DNA of 64,000 bases, taken from Acinetobacter beijerinckii CIP 110307. Lineage in GTDB: Bacteria; Pseudomonadota; Gammaproteobacteria; Pseudomonadales; Moraxellaceae. A program made the translations under genes and the position numbers. The stretch lies in the NCBI RefSeq assembly GCF_000369005.1, contig NZ_KB849763.1, forward strand, positions 186,001-250,000, written 5' to 3'. The notes beneath the pieces are model-generated. The model saw only the letters and a list, made by a program, of their open reading frames with translations. It was not told where the DNA came from and made no database searches. This document shows, one piece after another, positions 25,715-36,991 of this stretch (positions within the stretch are counted from its first letter, which is position 1; every line of letters starts with the position of its first letter).

Positions 25715-26859
25715 TCCACCAATTTTTCTAATTCTGCTTTTTGAACCATAGACGTTAATGAGATACGTAAACGTGAACTATTTTGCGGTACTGTTGGAGG
25801 TCGCACAGGCATGGCATAAAAACCTTGTTGCTGAACATAACGTGCCTTTTCAATTGCTGCGTTACTTTCGCCGACAATAATTGGAATAATATGGCTACTC
25901 GATGGACTTGAAAAACCTTTTGCAATCACCGCCTGCTGTAAAAAATGACTGATCTCAGCCAAGTGCTGACGCTGCTGCTGCATATTTAAAACTTTATTAA
26001 AGATAAAGTCAGACCATGCCATCGAGATTGGTGGTAACGCTGTGCTGAAAATCAAAGGGCGCATTTTATTAATCAGATAATCACGAATGATAGAATCACA
26101 AATAATATAACCGCCAATTGAGGCAATCGTTTTACCAAAAGTGCCAACAAGGAAATCAATCTGATGCAATACGCCATATTGCTCAGCACAACCTAGCCCT
26201 TGCTCACCTCTCACACCTAAGGCATGAGCTTCATCAACATACAACATGGTTTTGACAAAACGTTGCTTTAACTGCGCCAGTGCCGCTAAATCCGTTTCAT
26301 TACCATCCATACTAAAAATACTTTCAGTCACCACAATAATGCGTTCAACTTGCTCATCTTGTTGATACTTTTGCAATAACTGTTCCAAATGCTGCAAATC
26401 GTTATGACGATAACGCACATATTGAGCATTCGATAGACGAATACCATCAATCATACTGGCATGAACTAGTTTATCCGCCAAAATTACGGTTTTACTATCA
26501 GCTAATGCAGGCAAAATACCGATATTCATGTGATAGCCACTATTGAAAAGCAAGGCAGCACGACCAAAAGCTTTGCTTAGGCTATTTTCAAATTGTTCAT
26601 TTTCTGCAAAATTACCAGTCAACAAACGCGAAGAAGAAGAACTAAATAACGCCCGTTCTATTTTAAGCGTATCGAGAAATTCTTCTCTTAAACTTAAATC
26701 AGCGGCTAAACCTAAATAATCATTGGATGACAAATTCAACATGGTTCGATTTTGAATGGTGATCCATCGCCCCTGCTGTTGATTTGAAGTAAATTGGCGG
26801 AAATTACCTTGCTGTTTGAGTTGGTCAAGCTGCTCAGCATAATGATCAAGCAAGGACAT
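25705..26859 (-). CDS. bioF: 8-amino-7-oxononanoate synthase BioF
   Basis: PLP enzyme condensing pimeloyl-ACP with alanine. Blocks include [34 protein letters not shown] and [10 protein letters not shown], where the Lys binds PLP. The frame opens at 26,865, but AAGGAG is only three bases before that ATG and nine before the ATG at 26,859, so I take the latter; it gives 384 residues, the length I recall for E. coli BioF. It overlaps the bioA stop by 14 bases and the bioC start by 10, indicating coupled translation. Confidence 0.94.
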   Translation of the reverse strand: MSLLDHYAEQLDQLKQQGNFRQFTSNQQQGRWITIQNRTMLNLSSNDYLGLAADLSLREEFLDTLKIERALFSSSSSRLLTGNFAENEQFENSLSKAFGRAALLFNSGYHMNIGILPALADSKTVILADKLVHASMIDGIRLSNAQYVRYRHNDLQHLEQLLQKYQQDEQVERIIVVTESIFSMDGNETDLAALAQLKQRFVKTMLYVDEAHALGVRGEQGLGCAEQYGVLHQIDFLVGTFGKTIASIGGYIICDSIIRDYLINKMRPLIFSTALPPISMAWSDFIFNKVLNMQQQRQHLAEISHFLQQAVIAKGFSSPSSSHIIPIIVGESNAAIEKARYVQQQGFYAMPVRPPTVPQNSSRLRISLTSMVQKAELEKLVECL

Positions 26860-28141
26860 TAGCATGTGCTCCTTGCATATTTTTCACCACTTCACTCATC
26901 TGTGTTAATAAGTAATTTAGCTCGTCATCAGTAATCACATACGGCGGCATCACGTAGACCAATTTTCCAAATGGTCGCACCCAAATACCACGTTCAACAA
27001 ACTGCTGCTGTAAGGTTTTCATGTCTACATTAGTCGTTAATTCAACCACACCAATCGCACCTAATATGCGTACATCCGCAACGTGATCAAGTTCTGCTAA
27101 ATCACTTAATTGCTCAATAAGGATCTTTTCAATACGTTGAATATTGCTCTGCCAATCTTGTTCAACTAATAATTGAGTACTTCTTAGAGCAACAGCACAA
27201 GCCAGAGGATTCGCCATAAAGGTTGGACCATGCATGAACACACCTGCCTCGCCACGACTAATGGTTTCAGCCACTTGTTTAGTCGTTAATGTTGCAGACA
27301 AAGTCATATAACCACCTGTTAAGCCCTTACCAATACACATGATGTCTGGCTCAACTTGCGCATGTTCCCAAGCAAATATTTTACCTGTGCGCCCAAAGCC
27401 TGTTGCGATCTCATCAAAGATCAACAATAAATTGTACTGCTCACATAATTCTTTAGCTTGGCGTAAATACTCAGGATGATAAAAACGCATCCCACCTGCA
27501 CCTTGTACAATTGGCTCAATAATCAGCGCAGCAATACTATGATGATACTGTTCAATCTGTTGTTTGAGTTCTTGAATATCATGTGGATTCCACTCACCAT
27601 CAAAGCGACATTGTGGCGCGGGTACAAAGATTCGATTCGGTAAACTTGAGCCAAAAATCTGATGCATCCCCGTAACAGGATCACAGACAGACATCGCATT
27701 CCAAGTATCACCATGATAGCCAGAACGTGTAGTAATAAAATTGGTTTTCTCAGGTTGATTCAACGCAGCCCAATATTGCACTGCTATTTTTAAAGCCACT
27801 TCAACTGAAACTGAACCTGAGTCAGCATAGAAAATTTTATCTAAACTCGGAGGCGTAATTTTTAATAAGAGTTTACCCAATTCAATTGCAGGTTCATGCG
27901 TCAAACCACCAAACATGATATGCGCCATGTTTTGCAATTGATCAGTAATGGCTTTATTGAGTTCAGGGTGGTTATAACCGTGAATCGCACACCACCATGA
28001 CGACATGCCATCAACCAAAGTTCGACCATCCTCTAGTTCAATGGTTGCAGCATAGGCACGTTTCACTTTAAAAGTTGGCAGTGGATTTAACATCGAGGTA
28101 TAGGGATGCCATATATGTTCTAAATCAAATAAATCGGTCAT
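26846..28141 (-). CDS. bioA: adenosylmethionine-8-amino-7-oxononanoate aminotransferase BioA
   Basis: PLP aminotransferase that makes 7,8-diaminopelargonate using S-adenosylmethionine as amino donor. Typical blocks are IWHPYTSM at the N-terminus, [42 protein letters not shown] and the Lys-containing [14 protein letters not shown]. The frame extends to 28,201, but the ATG at 28,141 has GAGGAA six bases upstream and gives 431 residues, close to the usual size. It is the first gene of the bioA-F-C-orf-D unit. The promoter must lie in 28,142-28,476. Confidence 0.95.
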   Translation of the reverse strand: MTDLFDLEHIWHPYTSMLNPLPTFKVKRAYAATIELEDGRTLVDGMSSWWCAIHGYNHPELNKAITDQLQNMAHIMFGGLTHEPAIELGKLLLKITPPSLDKIFYADSGSVSVEVALKIAVQYWAALNQPEKTNFITTRSGYHGDTWNAMSVCDPVTGMHQIFGSSLPNRIFVPAPQCRFDGEWNPHDIQELKQQIEQYHHSIAALIIEPIVQGAGGMRFYHPEYLRQAKELCEQYNLLLIFDEIATGFGRTGKIFAWEHAQVEPDIMCIGKGLTGGYMTLSATLTTKQVAETISRGEAGVFMHGPTFMANPLACAVALRSTQLLVEQDWQSNIQRIEKILIEQLSDLAELDHVADVRILGAIGVVELTTNVDMKTLQQQFVERGIWVRPFGKLVYVMPPYVITDDELNYLLTQMSEVVKNMQGAHANVLA

Positions 28142-28476
28142 CCATACTTCCTCATTGGTTAGATAAATATTGCTTATAAGGGAGAGCGACCTTGTGCTCA
28201 TTCATTCTGATATAAGCCTTCGGCTCGACCTACTTTTCTTTCGGAAAAAGTAGGCAAAACCTGAGTTGCGGTCATAGCAACGTAAGATCCACAAAATCTG
28301 TCCACTTTTTGTGCCCATTCAAGTGTATCTACTCATCCATATTCATCACTTTTACTATAACCACGCAGGTTATGGATGACACTATCGAGTATCAATTTTT
28401 GGGAAAAACTATTTGCGAACATCTTAAACCTGTCAAAATCTAAAATATATTGCGAGAACTTTCAATTCAAGCAAGA
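28142..28476. repeat. bioH-bioA intergenic gap with a second hairpin element
   Basis: No gene is visible. It holds CCTACTTTT / AAAAGTAGG (28,229-28,254) with an eight-base loop; this stem and the following bases GCAAAACC resemble the first hairpin at 23,613. Shorter stems flank it: AGCC-TTC-GGCT and GTTGC-N7-GCAAC. I see no BirA operator-like palindrome. The bioA promoter is presumably here, but I cannot place it. Confidence 0.5.
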
Positions 28477-29211
28477 TTAAACCGTCAATTGAATAAAATC
28501 TTCAATTACTTGTACAGTCTGCTCCACCATAAAACATGGAAAACCATGAGAAGCACCTTCAATAGAAATAACAAATAGATTTTTTGCAGCTAAATTCTGG
28601 ATATTTTGAACAATTTGGTAAGGAACTAAAGCATCATGCTCAGCAAACACAAGTAACTGTCTGCCTTGATAGTTTTTGTACAAATCAACCAAATTTAATT
28701 GTTCCAATAATTCTAAACCTTGCTTTAATAATGCAATCGGTTGAGGTCGAATCAATTTCTGCATATCCAAAAAATCTTTTTTTGCAGAACTTGTACCTTG
28801 ACAGACTAACAAACCAAAACGTTTTAGCGTGGTAATCGCATCCTGTTCAAATGATTGTTTAAACTGCATAAAAGTTTCGACTGGCATGGCTGTCATCCAG
28901 TCAGCTTGCGCGACAAAACATGGATTCGATCCCAAAGTGATTAACAGCTTCTGTTCATCATATTGCTGATGAATTTGATTAACTAATATTGTTGCCAGTT
29001 GACCACCCAGTGACCATCCCACAATCACATCATATTTTCGTGCAAGTTCAGCATGCTGTCCTAAGACACCAGCATCAAAAGCATTAAAAATATTGATTCG
29101 TTCAACCTGATGGCCTTGTTGCGCTAAAGCATCATATAAAGGTTTTAATAATTCAACGCCACCGCCCCATCCAGTAATGAGCAAAATCTTGTGCTTCACC
29201 TTATGACCCAA
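28477..29211 (-). CDS. bioH: pimeloyl-ACP methyl ester esterase, BioH-like
   Basis: Alpha/beta hydrolase of 244 residues. The nucleophile elbow VGWSLGGQLA is the same as in E. coli BioH (GWSLGG), with FAEHDALVP supplying the Asp and GASHGFPCF the His. BioH cleaves the methyl ester of pimeloyl-ACP after BioC-initiated elongation. Its place just upstream of bioA, on the same strand, and a bioC in the cluster support the call. Sequence similarity outside the motifs is modest by eye, so a related esterase remains possible. Confidence 0.82.
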   Translation of the reverse strand: MGHKVKHKILLITGWGGGVELLKPLYDALAQQGHQVERINIFNAFDAGVLGQHAELARKYDVIVGWSLGGQLATILVNQIHQQYDEQKLLITLGSNPCFVAQADWMTAMPVETFMQFKQSFEQDAITTLKRFGLLVCQGTSSAKKDFLDMQKLIRPQPIALLKQGLELLEQLNLVDLYKNYQGRQLLVFAEHDALVPYQIVQNIQNLAAKNLFVISIEGASHGFPCFMVEQTVQVIEDFIQLTV

Positions 29212-29245
29212 TTATGCAAACTTTCAAAATTATAACCTGTTTTTT

Positions 29246-29569
29246 CTAATCATTATTTTCCAAATCCACCAATAATGTCGCAGGAATGACACGTTGCCAA
29301 TTTTGTTTAAACTGTTTATGAACTTTATCAATTTCGAAAGGACTGTTGCGTGCGACTTGTTGAGCATGTGCAATATCATTTGCACGCATATAGGCAAGTA
29401 GATAATTATTTCCATCAAGTTCAAGATGGAACCAAGATTCTATTTTCACACCTTCGGCTTGGAGTGTTTGAATGGCTTCATCTTTTCGTTGTTCAATTTC
29501 TATTTTCCAAGCATCGACATTTGCTAGCGTGTCTTGCTTCAATTTAATTAACACTGCACCGACATCCAC
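29246..29569 (-). CDS. small cytoplasmic protein, possibly DUF6176
   Basis: 107 residues without signal peptide or membrane segment. The layout, a short N-terminal strand (AVLIKLKQDTLANVDAWKIEI), a helix, then ESWFHLELDGNNYLLAYMRAND, resembles the ferredoxin-like alpha-beta domain of DUF6176 proteins, which have no known function. The assignment is from memory of the pattern and is moderate at best. It is on the same strand as bioH but 34 bases upstream; co-transcription with bioH is possible. Confidence 0.55.
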   Translation of the reverse strand: MDVGAVLIKLKQDTLANVDAWKIEIEQRKDEAIQTLQAEGVKIESWFHLELDGNNYLLAYMRANDIAHAQQVARNSPFEIDKVHKQFKQNWQRVIPATLLVDLENND

Positions 29570-29704
29570 TCTATTTTCCTTTTAGTTATACTTCATTTAA
29601 ATTCAACTATATAAAACAATCAAAAGCCCTGTAAAGAATTTACTCACACATCAAATTTTTAAATTTGCTAAAGTAAGTGTCTACCACACTTTGAGATCAA
29701 GATA

Positions 29705-30280
29705 ATGGCTACGATAAAATCCAAAGTTCTTATTCTATGTAGTTCTCTTATTTTACTTAGCGCACCAAGTTTAAGTAGCGCACAAAACACCTTATTTTCT
29801 AAGAAAAATACTGCTCAAAAAGAATGGGTTGGACAGTCTGCCCCTGATTTCAAACTTCAAGATCAAAGTGGGAAATGGCATACTTTAAGCCAATATAAAG
29901 GCAAATGGATTGTGCTTTATTTCTATCCTAAAGATGATACTGCGGGATGCACTCAAGAAGCGAATCAATTTAAATCACTTTATCCTCAATTCTTAAAATC
30001 GAATGCAGTCGTGCTGGGTGTTAGCTTAGATGATGTTGCATCGCACCAAAAGTTTTCGCAAAAGCTCGGTTTACCTTTCCCAATTTTGGCAGATGAAAAA
30101 AGTGAACTTGCTGGAAAATTTGGCATTGTTAGAAACCTTGGGATTACCAAAATTGCAAAACGTGAAAGTTTCTTGATTAATCCTCAAGGTGCAATTATGT
30201 ATCACTACACCAGTGTGAATACGCAAACGCATGCTGATCAGGTACTTAAAGATTTAAAAGATGCTCAAATTAAAAAATAG
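29705..30280 (+). CDS. exported Bcp-type peroxiredoxin
   Basis: 191-residue thiol peroxidase reducing hydrogen peroxide or organic peroxides. A signal peptide covers residues 1-26 (ending LSSAQ). The AhpC/TSA domain has GQSAPDFKLQDQSGKW and the active-site stretch YPKDDTAGCTQEANQF with the peroxidatic Cys. The resolving Cys that Bcp carries five residues later is replaced by Asn, and the mature protein has no other Cys, so it must work as a one-Cys enzyme with an external thiol partner. The predicted location is periplasmic. A terminator follows directly. Confidence 0.88.
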   Translation: MATIKSKVLILCSSLILLSAPSLSSAQNTLFSKKNTAQKEWVGQSAPDFKLQDQSGKWHTLSQYKGKWIVLYFYPKDDTAGCTQEANQFKSLYPQFLKSNAVVLGVSLDDVASHQKFSQKLGLPFPILADEKSELAGKFGIVRNLGITKIAKRESFLINPQGAIMYHYTSVNTQTHADQVLKDLKDAQIKK

Positions 30281-30289
30281 TGCTTATAC

Positions 30290-30317
30290 AAAAAAACTCA
30301 GCATATGCTGAGTTTTT
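30290..30317 (+). terminator. Rho-independent terminator after the peroxiredoxin
   Basis: Perfect inverted repeat CTCAGCAT / ATGCTGAG flanked by A-run and T-run (30,291-30,317). The symmetric flanks would also terminate the convergent bacterioferritin-like gene. Confidence 0.9.
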
Positions 30318-30331
30318 CTAATTCACAAAAC

Positions 30332-30796
30332 TTAAATTTGCGATTGAATATAATTCTGTAAGCCAATCAACTCGATCAAACGTAGTTGTTTTTCTAACCA
30401 ATAAGTATGATCTTCTTCTGTATCAGATAACTGCTGGCGCAACATATCACGGCTAATATAATCGCCTTTTTCTTCACACAATTTAATACCTGCCGCAAGT
30501 TTCTCACGAACATGATATTCGAGGGCTAAATCAGCTTTTAAACAACTAACAACATCCGTACCCACATTGATGTCTTCGCGGTTCATATTTGGCTGAGCAC
30601 CTAAGAATAAAACACGACGAATGATCGAGTCTGCATGAGAAGCTTCTTCTTGCATTTCATGATCAATACGCTCATAGATTTTACTTAAGCCCCAATCTTC
30701 ATACATTCTTGAATGAATTAAATATTGATCACGAGCAGCCAATTCACCGCCAATGAGCATATTTAAATAGTCGATGACTTCTGGATTGCCACGCAT
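30332..30796 (-). CDS. bacterioferritin-like ferritin without haem ligand
   Basis: 154-residue ferritin-like iron store. The diiron ferroxidase ligands are all present: Glu18, Glu51, His54, Glu93, Glu127 and His130 (E. coli Bfr numbering shifts by one in the middle). However, the haem-binding Met52 of Bfr is Ala52 here ([11 protein letters not shown]), and the insertion in SDTEEDH matches the second, haem-poor bacterioferritin subunit that some gammaproteobacteria have alongside a haem-binding one. It may co-assemble with a Bfr encoded elsewhere. The start is supported by GGAG eight bases upstream. Confidence 0.9.
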   Translation of the reverse strand: MRGNPEVIDYLNMLIGGELAARDQYLIHSRMYEDWGLSKIYERIDHEMQEEASHADSIIRRVLFLGAQPNMNREDINVGTDVVSCLKADLALEYHVREKLAAGIKLCEEKGDYISRDMLRQQLSDTEEDHTYWLEKQLRLIELIGLQNYIQSQI

Positions 30797-31148
30797 AATA
30801 CTTACTCCTATCGAATAACAATAGTATGGTCAAGTTAATGTAAAATTGCAAAATTAAAAGTGTGTAAGTTTATGATTTTTATAAAATTAAAATGAGAAAC
30901 ATACGCATTTACAGTTTTAATTAGCCTAATTTATTTAAATAAAATAAGCCTTTGCATATCATTTCTACTTTTTAAAAGACATAATTCTATTGAAAATCAT
31001 TTGTTTGATTTTTTGTAACGATTAGCAATGCTTCTTATTCCACCAGCTTTTTGATCAAAAAATCATAAAAAATGACTATTCAACTGTTGTTTATTTAAAC
31101 AAAATTCGGTAAATAACAGCAATCACAAAAACATAATGTGGAAATAAA
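30797..31148 (+). promoter_or_regulatory. bfr/reductase divergent gap with promoter-operator candidate
   Basis: No gene in this AT-rich gap. For the reductase I see TTGTTT (31,087-31,092), 17 bases, then TAAATA (31,110-31,115). The -35 lies inside a 16-base inverted repeat TTGTTTA-TT-TAAACAA (31,087-31,102), so a repressor bound there would block it. A perfect but A/T-only-flanked palindrome TTTTTGATCAAAAA is at 31,048. No promoter for the bacterioferritin-like gene was convincing. Confidence 0.4.
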
Positions 31149-32204
31149 ATGGATAAAAGTAAACCAATTTTGGTGACTGGTGCAACGGGTTATATTGCAG
31201 GCTGGATTATTGAACGTCTGTTGAATCAGGGTTATACGGTTCATGCCACAGTGCGCGACCCATCGAAGAAAAATAAAATCCAACATTTGTATGATCTAGC
31301 AGATCAATCTTCTGGTCAAATCCAGTTTTACCAAGCAGATCTATTGGAACCACATTCTTTTGATGAAGCGATGCAAGGGTGTGAAGTTGTTATTCATACT
31401 GCATCACCTTTTGTTGTTACTAACTATAAAGATGCGGTTAAAGACATTATTGAACCTGCAGTCAAAGGTACAGAAAATGTATTAAATAGTGTAAATCGCA
31501 CAGAATCAGTGAAACGTGTGGTTTTAACCTCAAGTATTGCATCAACTTATGGCGATGCAGTTGAAATTCAAAACACAGCAAATAATGAATTTGATGAGAG
31601 CCATTGGAATAATACCAGTAGTGAAACCCATCAACCCTATCCTTATTCAAAAGTTGCTGCTGAACGCAAAGCATGGGAAATGGCTGAGCAACAAAATCGC
31701 TGGAGTTTAGTCTGTATTAACCCAGCGTTAGTGATGGGACCATCACTCACTGATGCAAGTCAATCAGGCAGTATCGAAGTATTACAGCAATTTGGTAATG
31801 GTACGACCCTGTTTGGTGTACCACCAATGTGGAACGGGATTGTCGATGTCCGTGATGTTGCCGATGCCCATGTCGCTGCGGCATTAAATCCACAAGCACA
31901 AGGTCGTTATATCATTTGTGGTGGCACATTAAGCTTGCTAGAGATGGGCAAAGCACTTACACAAAAATTTGGTTATAAATATCCATTCCCACACTTTACT
32001 GTACCTAAAATAGCTTTCTCTTTAGTTGCACCTGTATTTGGTCATTCTCGCCAATTTGTAAAACTCAATATGGGATATCCAATTTATTTTAACTCACAAC
32101 GTAGTGTGAATGAGTTAGGTCTCCAATATCGTAATATCCGCGAGAGTGTCTGCGAACATTTTCAACAATTACTTGATGATGGCATTGTTAAAAAACGTGC
32201 TTAA
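31149..32204 (+). CDS. NAD(P)-dependent reductase of the extended SDR family
   Basis: 351-residue oxidoreductase resembling dihydroflavonol 4-reductase-like or methylglyoxal/aldehyde reductases. The Rossmann motif is VTGATGYIAGWIIERLL at about residues 9-25, the basic TVRDPSKKNK following strand 2 indicates NADP preference, and the catalytic YPYSKVAAER (Tyr-x3-Lys) comes near residue 165. VVIHTASPFV is also typical of this branch. The natural substrate is unknown. GGAA sits before the ATG. It is not in an operon; the gene after it is convergent. Confidence 0.87.
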   Translation: MDKSKPILVTGATGYIAGWIIERLLNQGYTVHATVRDPSKKNKIQHLYDLADQSSGQIQFYQADLLEPHSFDEAMQGCEVVIHTASPFVVTNYKDAVKDIIEPAVKGTENVLNSVNRTESVKRVVLTSSIASTYGDAVEIQNTANNEFDESHWNNTSSETHQPYPYSKVAAERKAWEMAEQQNRWSLVCINPALVMGPSLTDASQSGSIEVLQQFGNGTTLFGVPPMWNGIVDVRDVADAHVAAALNPQAQGRYIICGGTLSLLEMGKALTQKFGYKYPFPHFTVPKIAFSLVAPVFGHSRQFVKLNMGYPIYFNSQRSVNELGLQYRNIRESVCEHFQQLLDDGIVKKRA

Positions 32205-32258
32205 AACCAAGAAACGTTCAAGTTTAATTGCTTGAACGGTCTCTTATACTCTTCACGA

Positions 32259-33188
32259 TCAGTGATGTTTAATAGTAATTAATTTCTTTAAGAACTCAAG
32301 TTGATACTGGATATTTTGTTGAAAAATTGGTTCAAAATATGGCTCAAAATGATTCGCATCCAATAGCTGATATTCAATATGTGGATTATTTATTTTTTTG
32401 ATTTTTTCAGGATCAAAAGGTGCAACAGAATCTTGAGTCGCACCAATCAATAAAGTCGGTATCTTAATGGTTTTTAAATGTCGAATCGGTCGATACATGC
32501 CAATTGTCAGCACTGAACGTGCAGTGACACGATTATCATAATCATCAATAGACTTTCCTGCTTCATTATAACTTTTCATAAAAAAGTCATAAGCTTGATC
32601 ACGATTCATCGTGGCAAATTGATCTTCAGGTGCGATCACAGGGATATAAGTCCTTGACGGTGATGGTAAATAATCCTGAACCACTTTTAAGCCAATTTTC
32701 AACATATCTTTAACAGGATTGGCAAGAACGGCTTGCACCCCATCTAGCATTGGAACATGGGCAATCGATCCTAAGAGATGAGGATATTTTGCTGCGAGAT
32801 CAATCGCATGCCCACCACCAAAAGAAGTCCCCCAAACCACGATTTTATCTGCATCAATCTTTTCTAAATTCTGTAAATATTGAATCGCTTGCTCAGCTTC
32901 ACGGACACGTAACCACGGTGAAATTTGATTTCGAGGCATCCCCTCACTTTTACCCCAAGTCGAGTAATCAAAAGTCATTACGGCATAACCGATTTGCATA
33001 AATGCTTGAACAAAAGGCAAAGTCAACAAATCTTGTGTTCCACCCCAACCATGCACCATCAAAATGACTGGATGTTTTCTCGCAATCTCGATATTTGGAT
33101 AATATATTTTTGCAGCACATTTATTGCCATTAGGTGAATAAAAGCTTGCCTCTACACTTTGATCAAGCACATGTTGAAATGTTTCCAT
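32259..33188 (-). CDS. alpha/beta hydrolase, probable TetR target
   Basis: 309-residue hydrolase with nucleophile elbow GTSFGGGHA, a preceding MVHGWGGTQDLL oxyanion-hole segment and C-terminal LIGATQDSVAPFD (Asp) and ANHFEPYF (His). It has no signal peptide, so it is cytoplasmic. It resembles the dienelactone hydrolase and S15-type group; the substrate is unknown. The frame starts at a TTG at 33,203 but the ATG at 33,188 is more likely. It is transcribed divergently from a TetR regulator with two matched operator candidates over its promoter. Confidence 0.8.
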   Translation of the reverse strand: METFQHVLDQSVEASFYSPNGNKCAAKIYYPNIEIARKHPVILMVHGWGGTQDLLTLPFVQAFMQIGYAVMTFDYSTWGKSEGMPRNQISPWLRVREAEQAIQYLQNLEKIDADKIVVWGTSFGGGHAIDLAAKYPHLLGSIAHVPMLDGVQAVLANPVKDMLKIGLKVVQDYLPSPSRTYIPVIAPEDQFATMNRDQAYDFFMKSYNEAGKSIDDYDNRVTARSVLTIGMYRPIRHLKTIKIPTLLIGATQDSVAPFDPEKIKKINNPHIEYQLLDANHFEPYFEPIFQQNIQYQLEFLKKLITIKHH

Positions 33189-33207
33189 TATCTTATTTTC
33201 CAATTTA

Positions 33208-33257
33208 TCTTAAATAACATTCAAGAAATATACGCAATTCTTAAATACCATTCAAGA
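33208..33257 (-). promoter_or_regulatory. hydrolase promoter with two near-identical operators
   Basis: Two 19-base imperfect palindromes: TCTTAAATAACATTCAAGA (33,208-33,226) and TCTTAAATACCATTCAAGA (33,239-33,257), identical at 18 of 19 positions and 31 bases apart, about three helical turns. Between and over them lies a minus-strand promoter, TTGAAT (33,250-33,255), 17 bases, TATATT (33,227-33,232). One copy covers the -35 and spacer, the other covers the start point: a repressor arrangement. The adjacent TetR is the obvious binder. Confidence 0.7.
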
Positions 33258-33337
33258 TAAGAATAAAATTATCTGCAAATTTTTAAAAATGATCGAATCG
33301 CTGTAAAATCAGTTTTGAAATATTTTGAGTTCACACA

Positions 33338-33868
33338 ATGGCGCGCAATAAACGTATTATTCAAAACACGGATGAAAAGAAAGCAGAAATTATTGCCGCT
33401 GCACGGATGTTATTTCTTGAGATCGGCTACGATGCAACATCGATGTCCAAGTTAGCAACAACAGCAAAGATTACTCCCAACACGATTTATTGGTACTTTA
33501 AAGATAAAGATGAAGTGTTAACACAAGTTCTCAGCTCAGAGCTTATTGAACGCCTAAATGAATATCATAATCAATCTTTTGCTAACCATACTCAGCGCTT
33601 ATTGTGGGTCATTCATCAACTGGAAAGTGTCAAACACCTGATTACGACGGTACATAATCGTTTGAATTATTCTAAGGAAATTAGCGTATTACATGAAAAC
33701 TTTCATAGAATTGTCGAAAGTCTATTGTGTATAGAATTACAAAAAATGGGCTTATCCGCAGCAAAAATAGATGCAACCACTCAAATTATTGTTTTTACTA
33801 TAGAAGGTATTTTGTCCCATCAGCTAACGGATGAAGCTAAATATCAAATCTGTGAACTTCTGATGTAA
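33338..33868 (+). CDS. TetR-family transcriptional regulator
   Basis: 176-residue repressor. The N-terminal helix-turn-helix fits TetR: KKAEIIAAARMLFLEIGYDATSMSKLATTAKITPNTIYWYFKDKDEVL, residues about 13-60. The C-terminal ligand-binding half is short and has no recognisable subfamily mark. It is divergent from the alpha/beta hydrolase at 32,259-33,188 with 149 bases between them holding the paired operators, so it likely represses the hydrolase and possibly itself. Its inducer is unknown. Confidence 0.85.
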   Translation: MARNKRIIQNTDEKKAEIIAAARMLFLEIGYDATSMSKLATTAKITPNTIYWYFKDKDEVLTQVLSSELIERLNEYHNQSFANHTQRLLWVIHQLESVKHLITTVHNRLNYSKEISVLHENFHRIVESLLCIELQKMGLSAAKIDATTQIIVFTIEGILSHQLTDEAKYQICELLM

Positions 33869-33901
33869 AAATTCATCCAGAAGTCCACACTATTGATTTC
33901 A

Positions 33902-35929
<2,028 letters not shown>

Positions 35930-35949
35930 TTAAATTTCACCATATAAAA

Positions 35950-35966
35950 GGGCGGAAAAACCGCCC
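35950..35966 (-). terminator. hairpin between zipA and ligA
   Basis: GGGCGG / CCGCCC with five-base loop; on the minus strand followed by TTTTAT. It can stop or attenuate zipA transcripts before ligA, which may therefore have its own promoter. Confidence 0.65.
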
Positions 35967-36000
35967 TATAATTTTTACTGAATTTATTATAAAAGATTCA

Positions 36001-36990
36001 TTAGACTGTTGCTTGATTTGGACGATAATCAATCACATGATGACGCCAATGTTCTTTCAACTGCGGCGTAAACTCTAAATTATTTTCATCATAGACTTTA
36101 CCATCTACTTCACGCGCAATTAAACCCGCAATACTGGTCATCATGTCATAACCTGTGATCGCTTTGCTATTAGGTAATGCCAAGAAGAATGCAAGACCTT
36201 GCACTTGCTCACCTGATAGAGTTTCTAAATCAAACCCTGCTGGGCCATTGTCGGTCATACGCAGCACAGAAAACATTAATGGGCTTGGCTCATCAGTATT
36301 TTCATAACGATGGAAGCATGACATTTCACCGAAACGTAAGCCGTATTTTAATAGTACTTTTAGAGCTTTATCCCCTGACAATGCACGACGCGGATTTGGA
36401 TAGACATTCAGGGCAATAATCTGCTCTGCTGTTGCCAATGCACTTTCATCATCGTAGCGTTGTTGCTCATGCAAATGCACATCCAAAATATTACTTTCAC
36501 CATCAAACTCTTCAATAGCAACTGTTTCTATATTTGGATTCAAGCTAAGTTCTGATTCTGCATCAGTATGTTCAGTTTTCGCTACAGTTTCTAAAAGAGT
36601 TTCAACTTCGTCTTGAGTTTGGGATTCAGAGATTGTTTCTTGCTTATTTACACTTAAATTTGATTCAGCAACTGATTCATCTGCGATTATCGATTCTGTA
36701 GCCTTTTCTTCTGGGATCTTTTCTGTAGTCGGCATTTCTACTGACGGTTTCGTTTCTAACGGTTCAGTTTTAAAACTTGGTTCCACACGTTCGGTTGTAG
36801 TGACCACTTCATTTTGTAAAAGTTGATCACGTACATGACGTGGAATAACGGGTTGCTGACTTTCGGGATTAATATATAACTCCGCTTCTAACGACGGCTC
36901 GACTGGTTTAGGTTTTCTTAAAATCATTATTAAACCAACGAGCATAATCACAACGGCGACAACAATGCCTATTATTGTATTCATTTCCAT
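36001..36990 (-). CDS. zipA: cell-division protein ZipA
   Basis: Anchors FtsZ to the inner membrane at the septum. The N-terminal transmembrane helix spans about residues 4-24 (IIGIVVAVVIMLVGLIMIL), then a Glu/Thr/Ser-rich flexible linker of roughly 150 residues, and a C-terminal ZipA FtsZ-binding domain (ALNVYPNPRRALSGDKAL, YGLRFGEMSCFHRY). The start is moved from 37,005 to the ATG at 36,990, which has GGAG upstream, one base after the smc stop. The linker has unusually many Glu and Thr residues, but this is common for ZipA. Confidence 0.92.
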   Translation of the reverse strand: MEMNTIIGIVVAVVIMLVGLIMILRKPKPVEPSLEAELYINPESQQPVIPRHVRDQLLQNEVVTTTERVEPSFKTEPLETKPSVEMPTTEKIPEEKATESIIADESVAESNLSVNKQETISESQTQDEVETLLETVAKTEHTDAESELSLNPNIETVAIEEFDGESNILDVHLHEQQRYDDESALATAEQIIALNVYPNPRRALSGDKALKVLLKYGLRFGEMSCFHRYENTDEPSPLMFSVLRMTDNGPAGFDLETLSGEQVQGLAFFLALPNSKAITGYDMMTSIAGLIAREVDGKVYDENNLEFTPQLKEHWRHHVIDYRPNQATV

Positions 36991-36991
36991 A

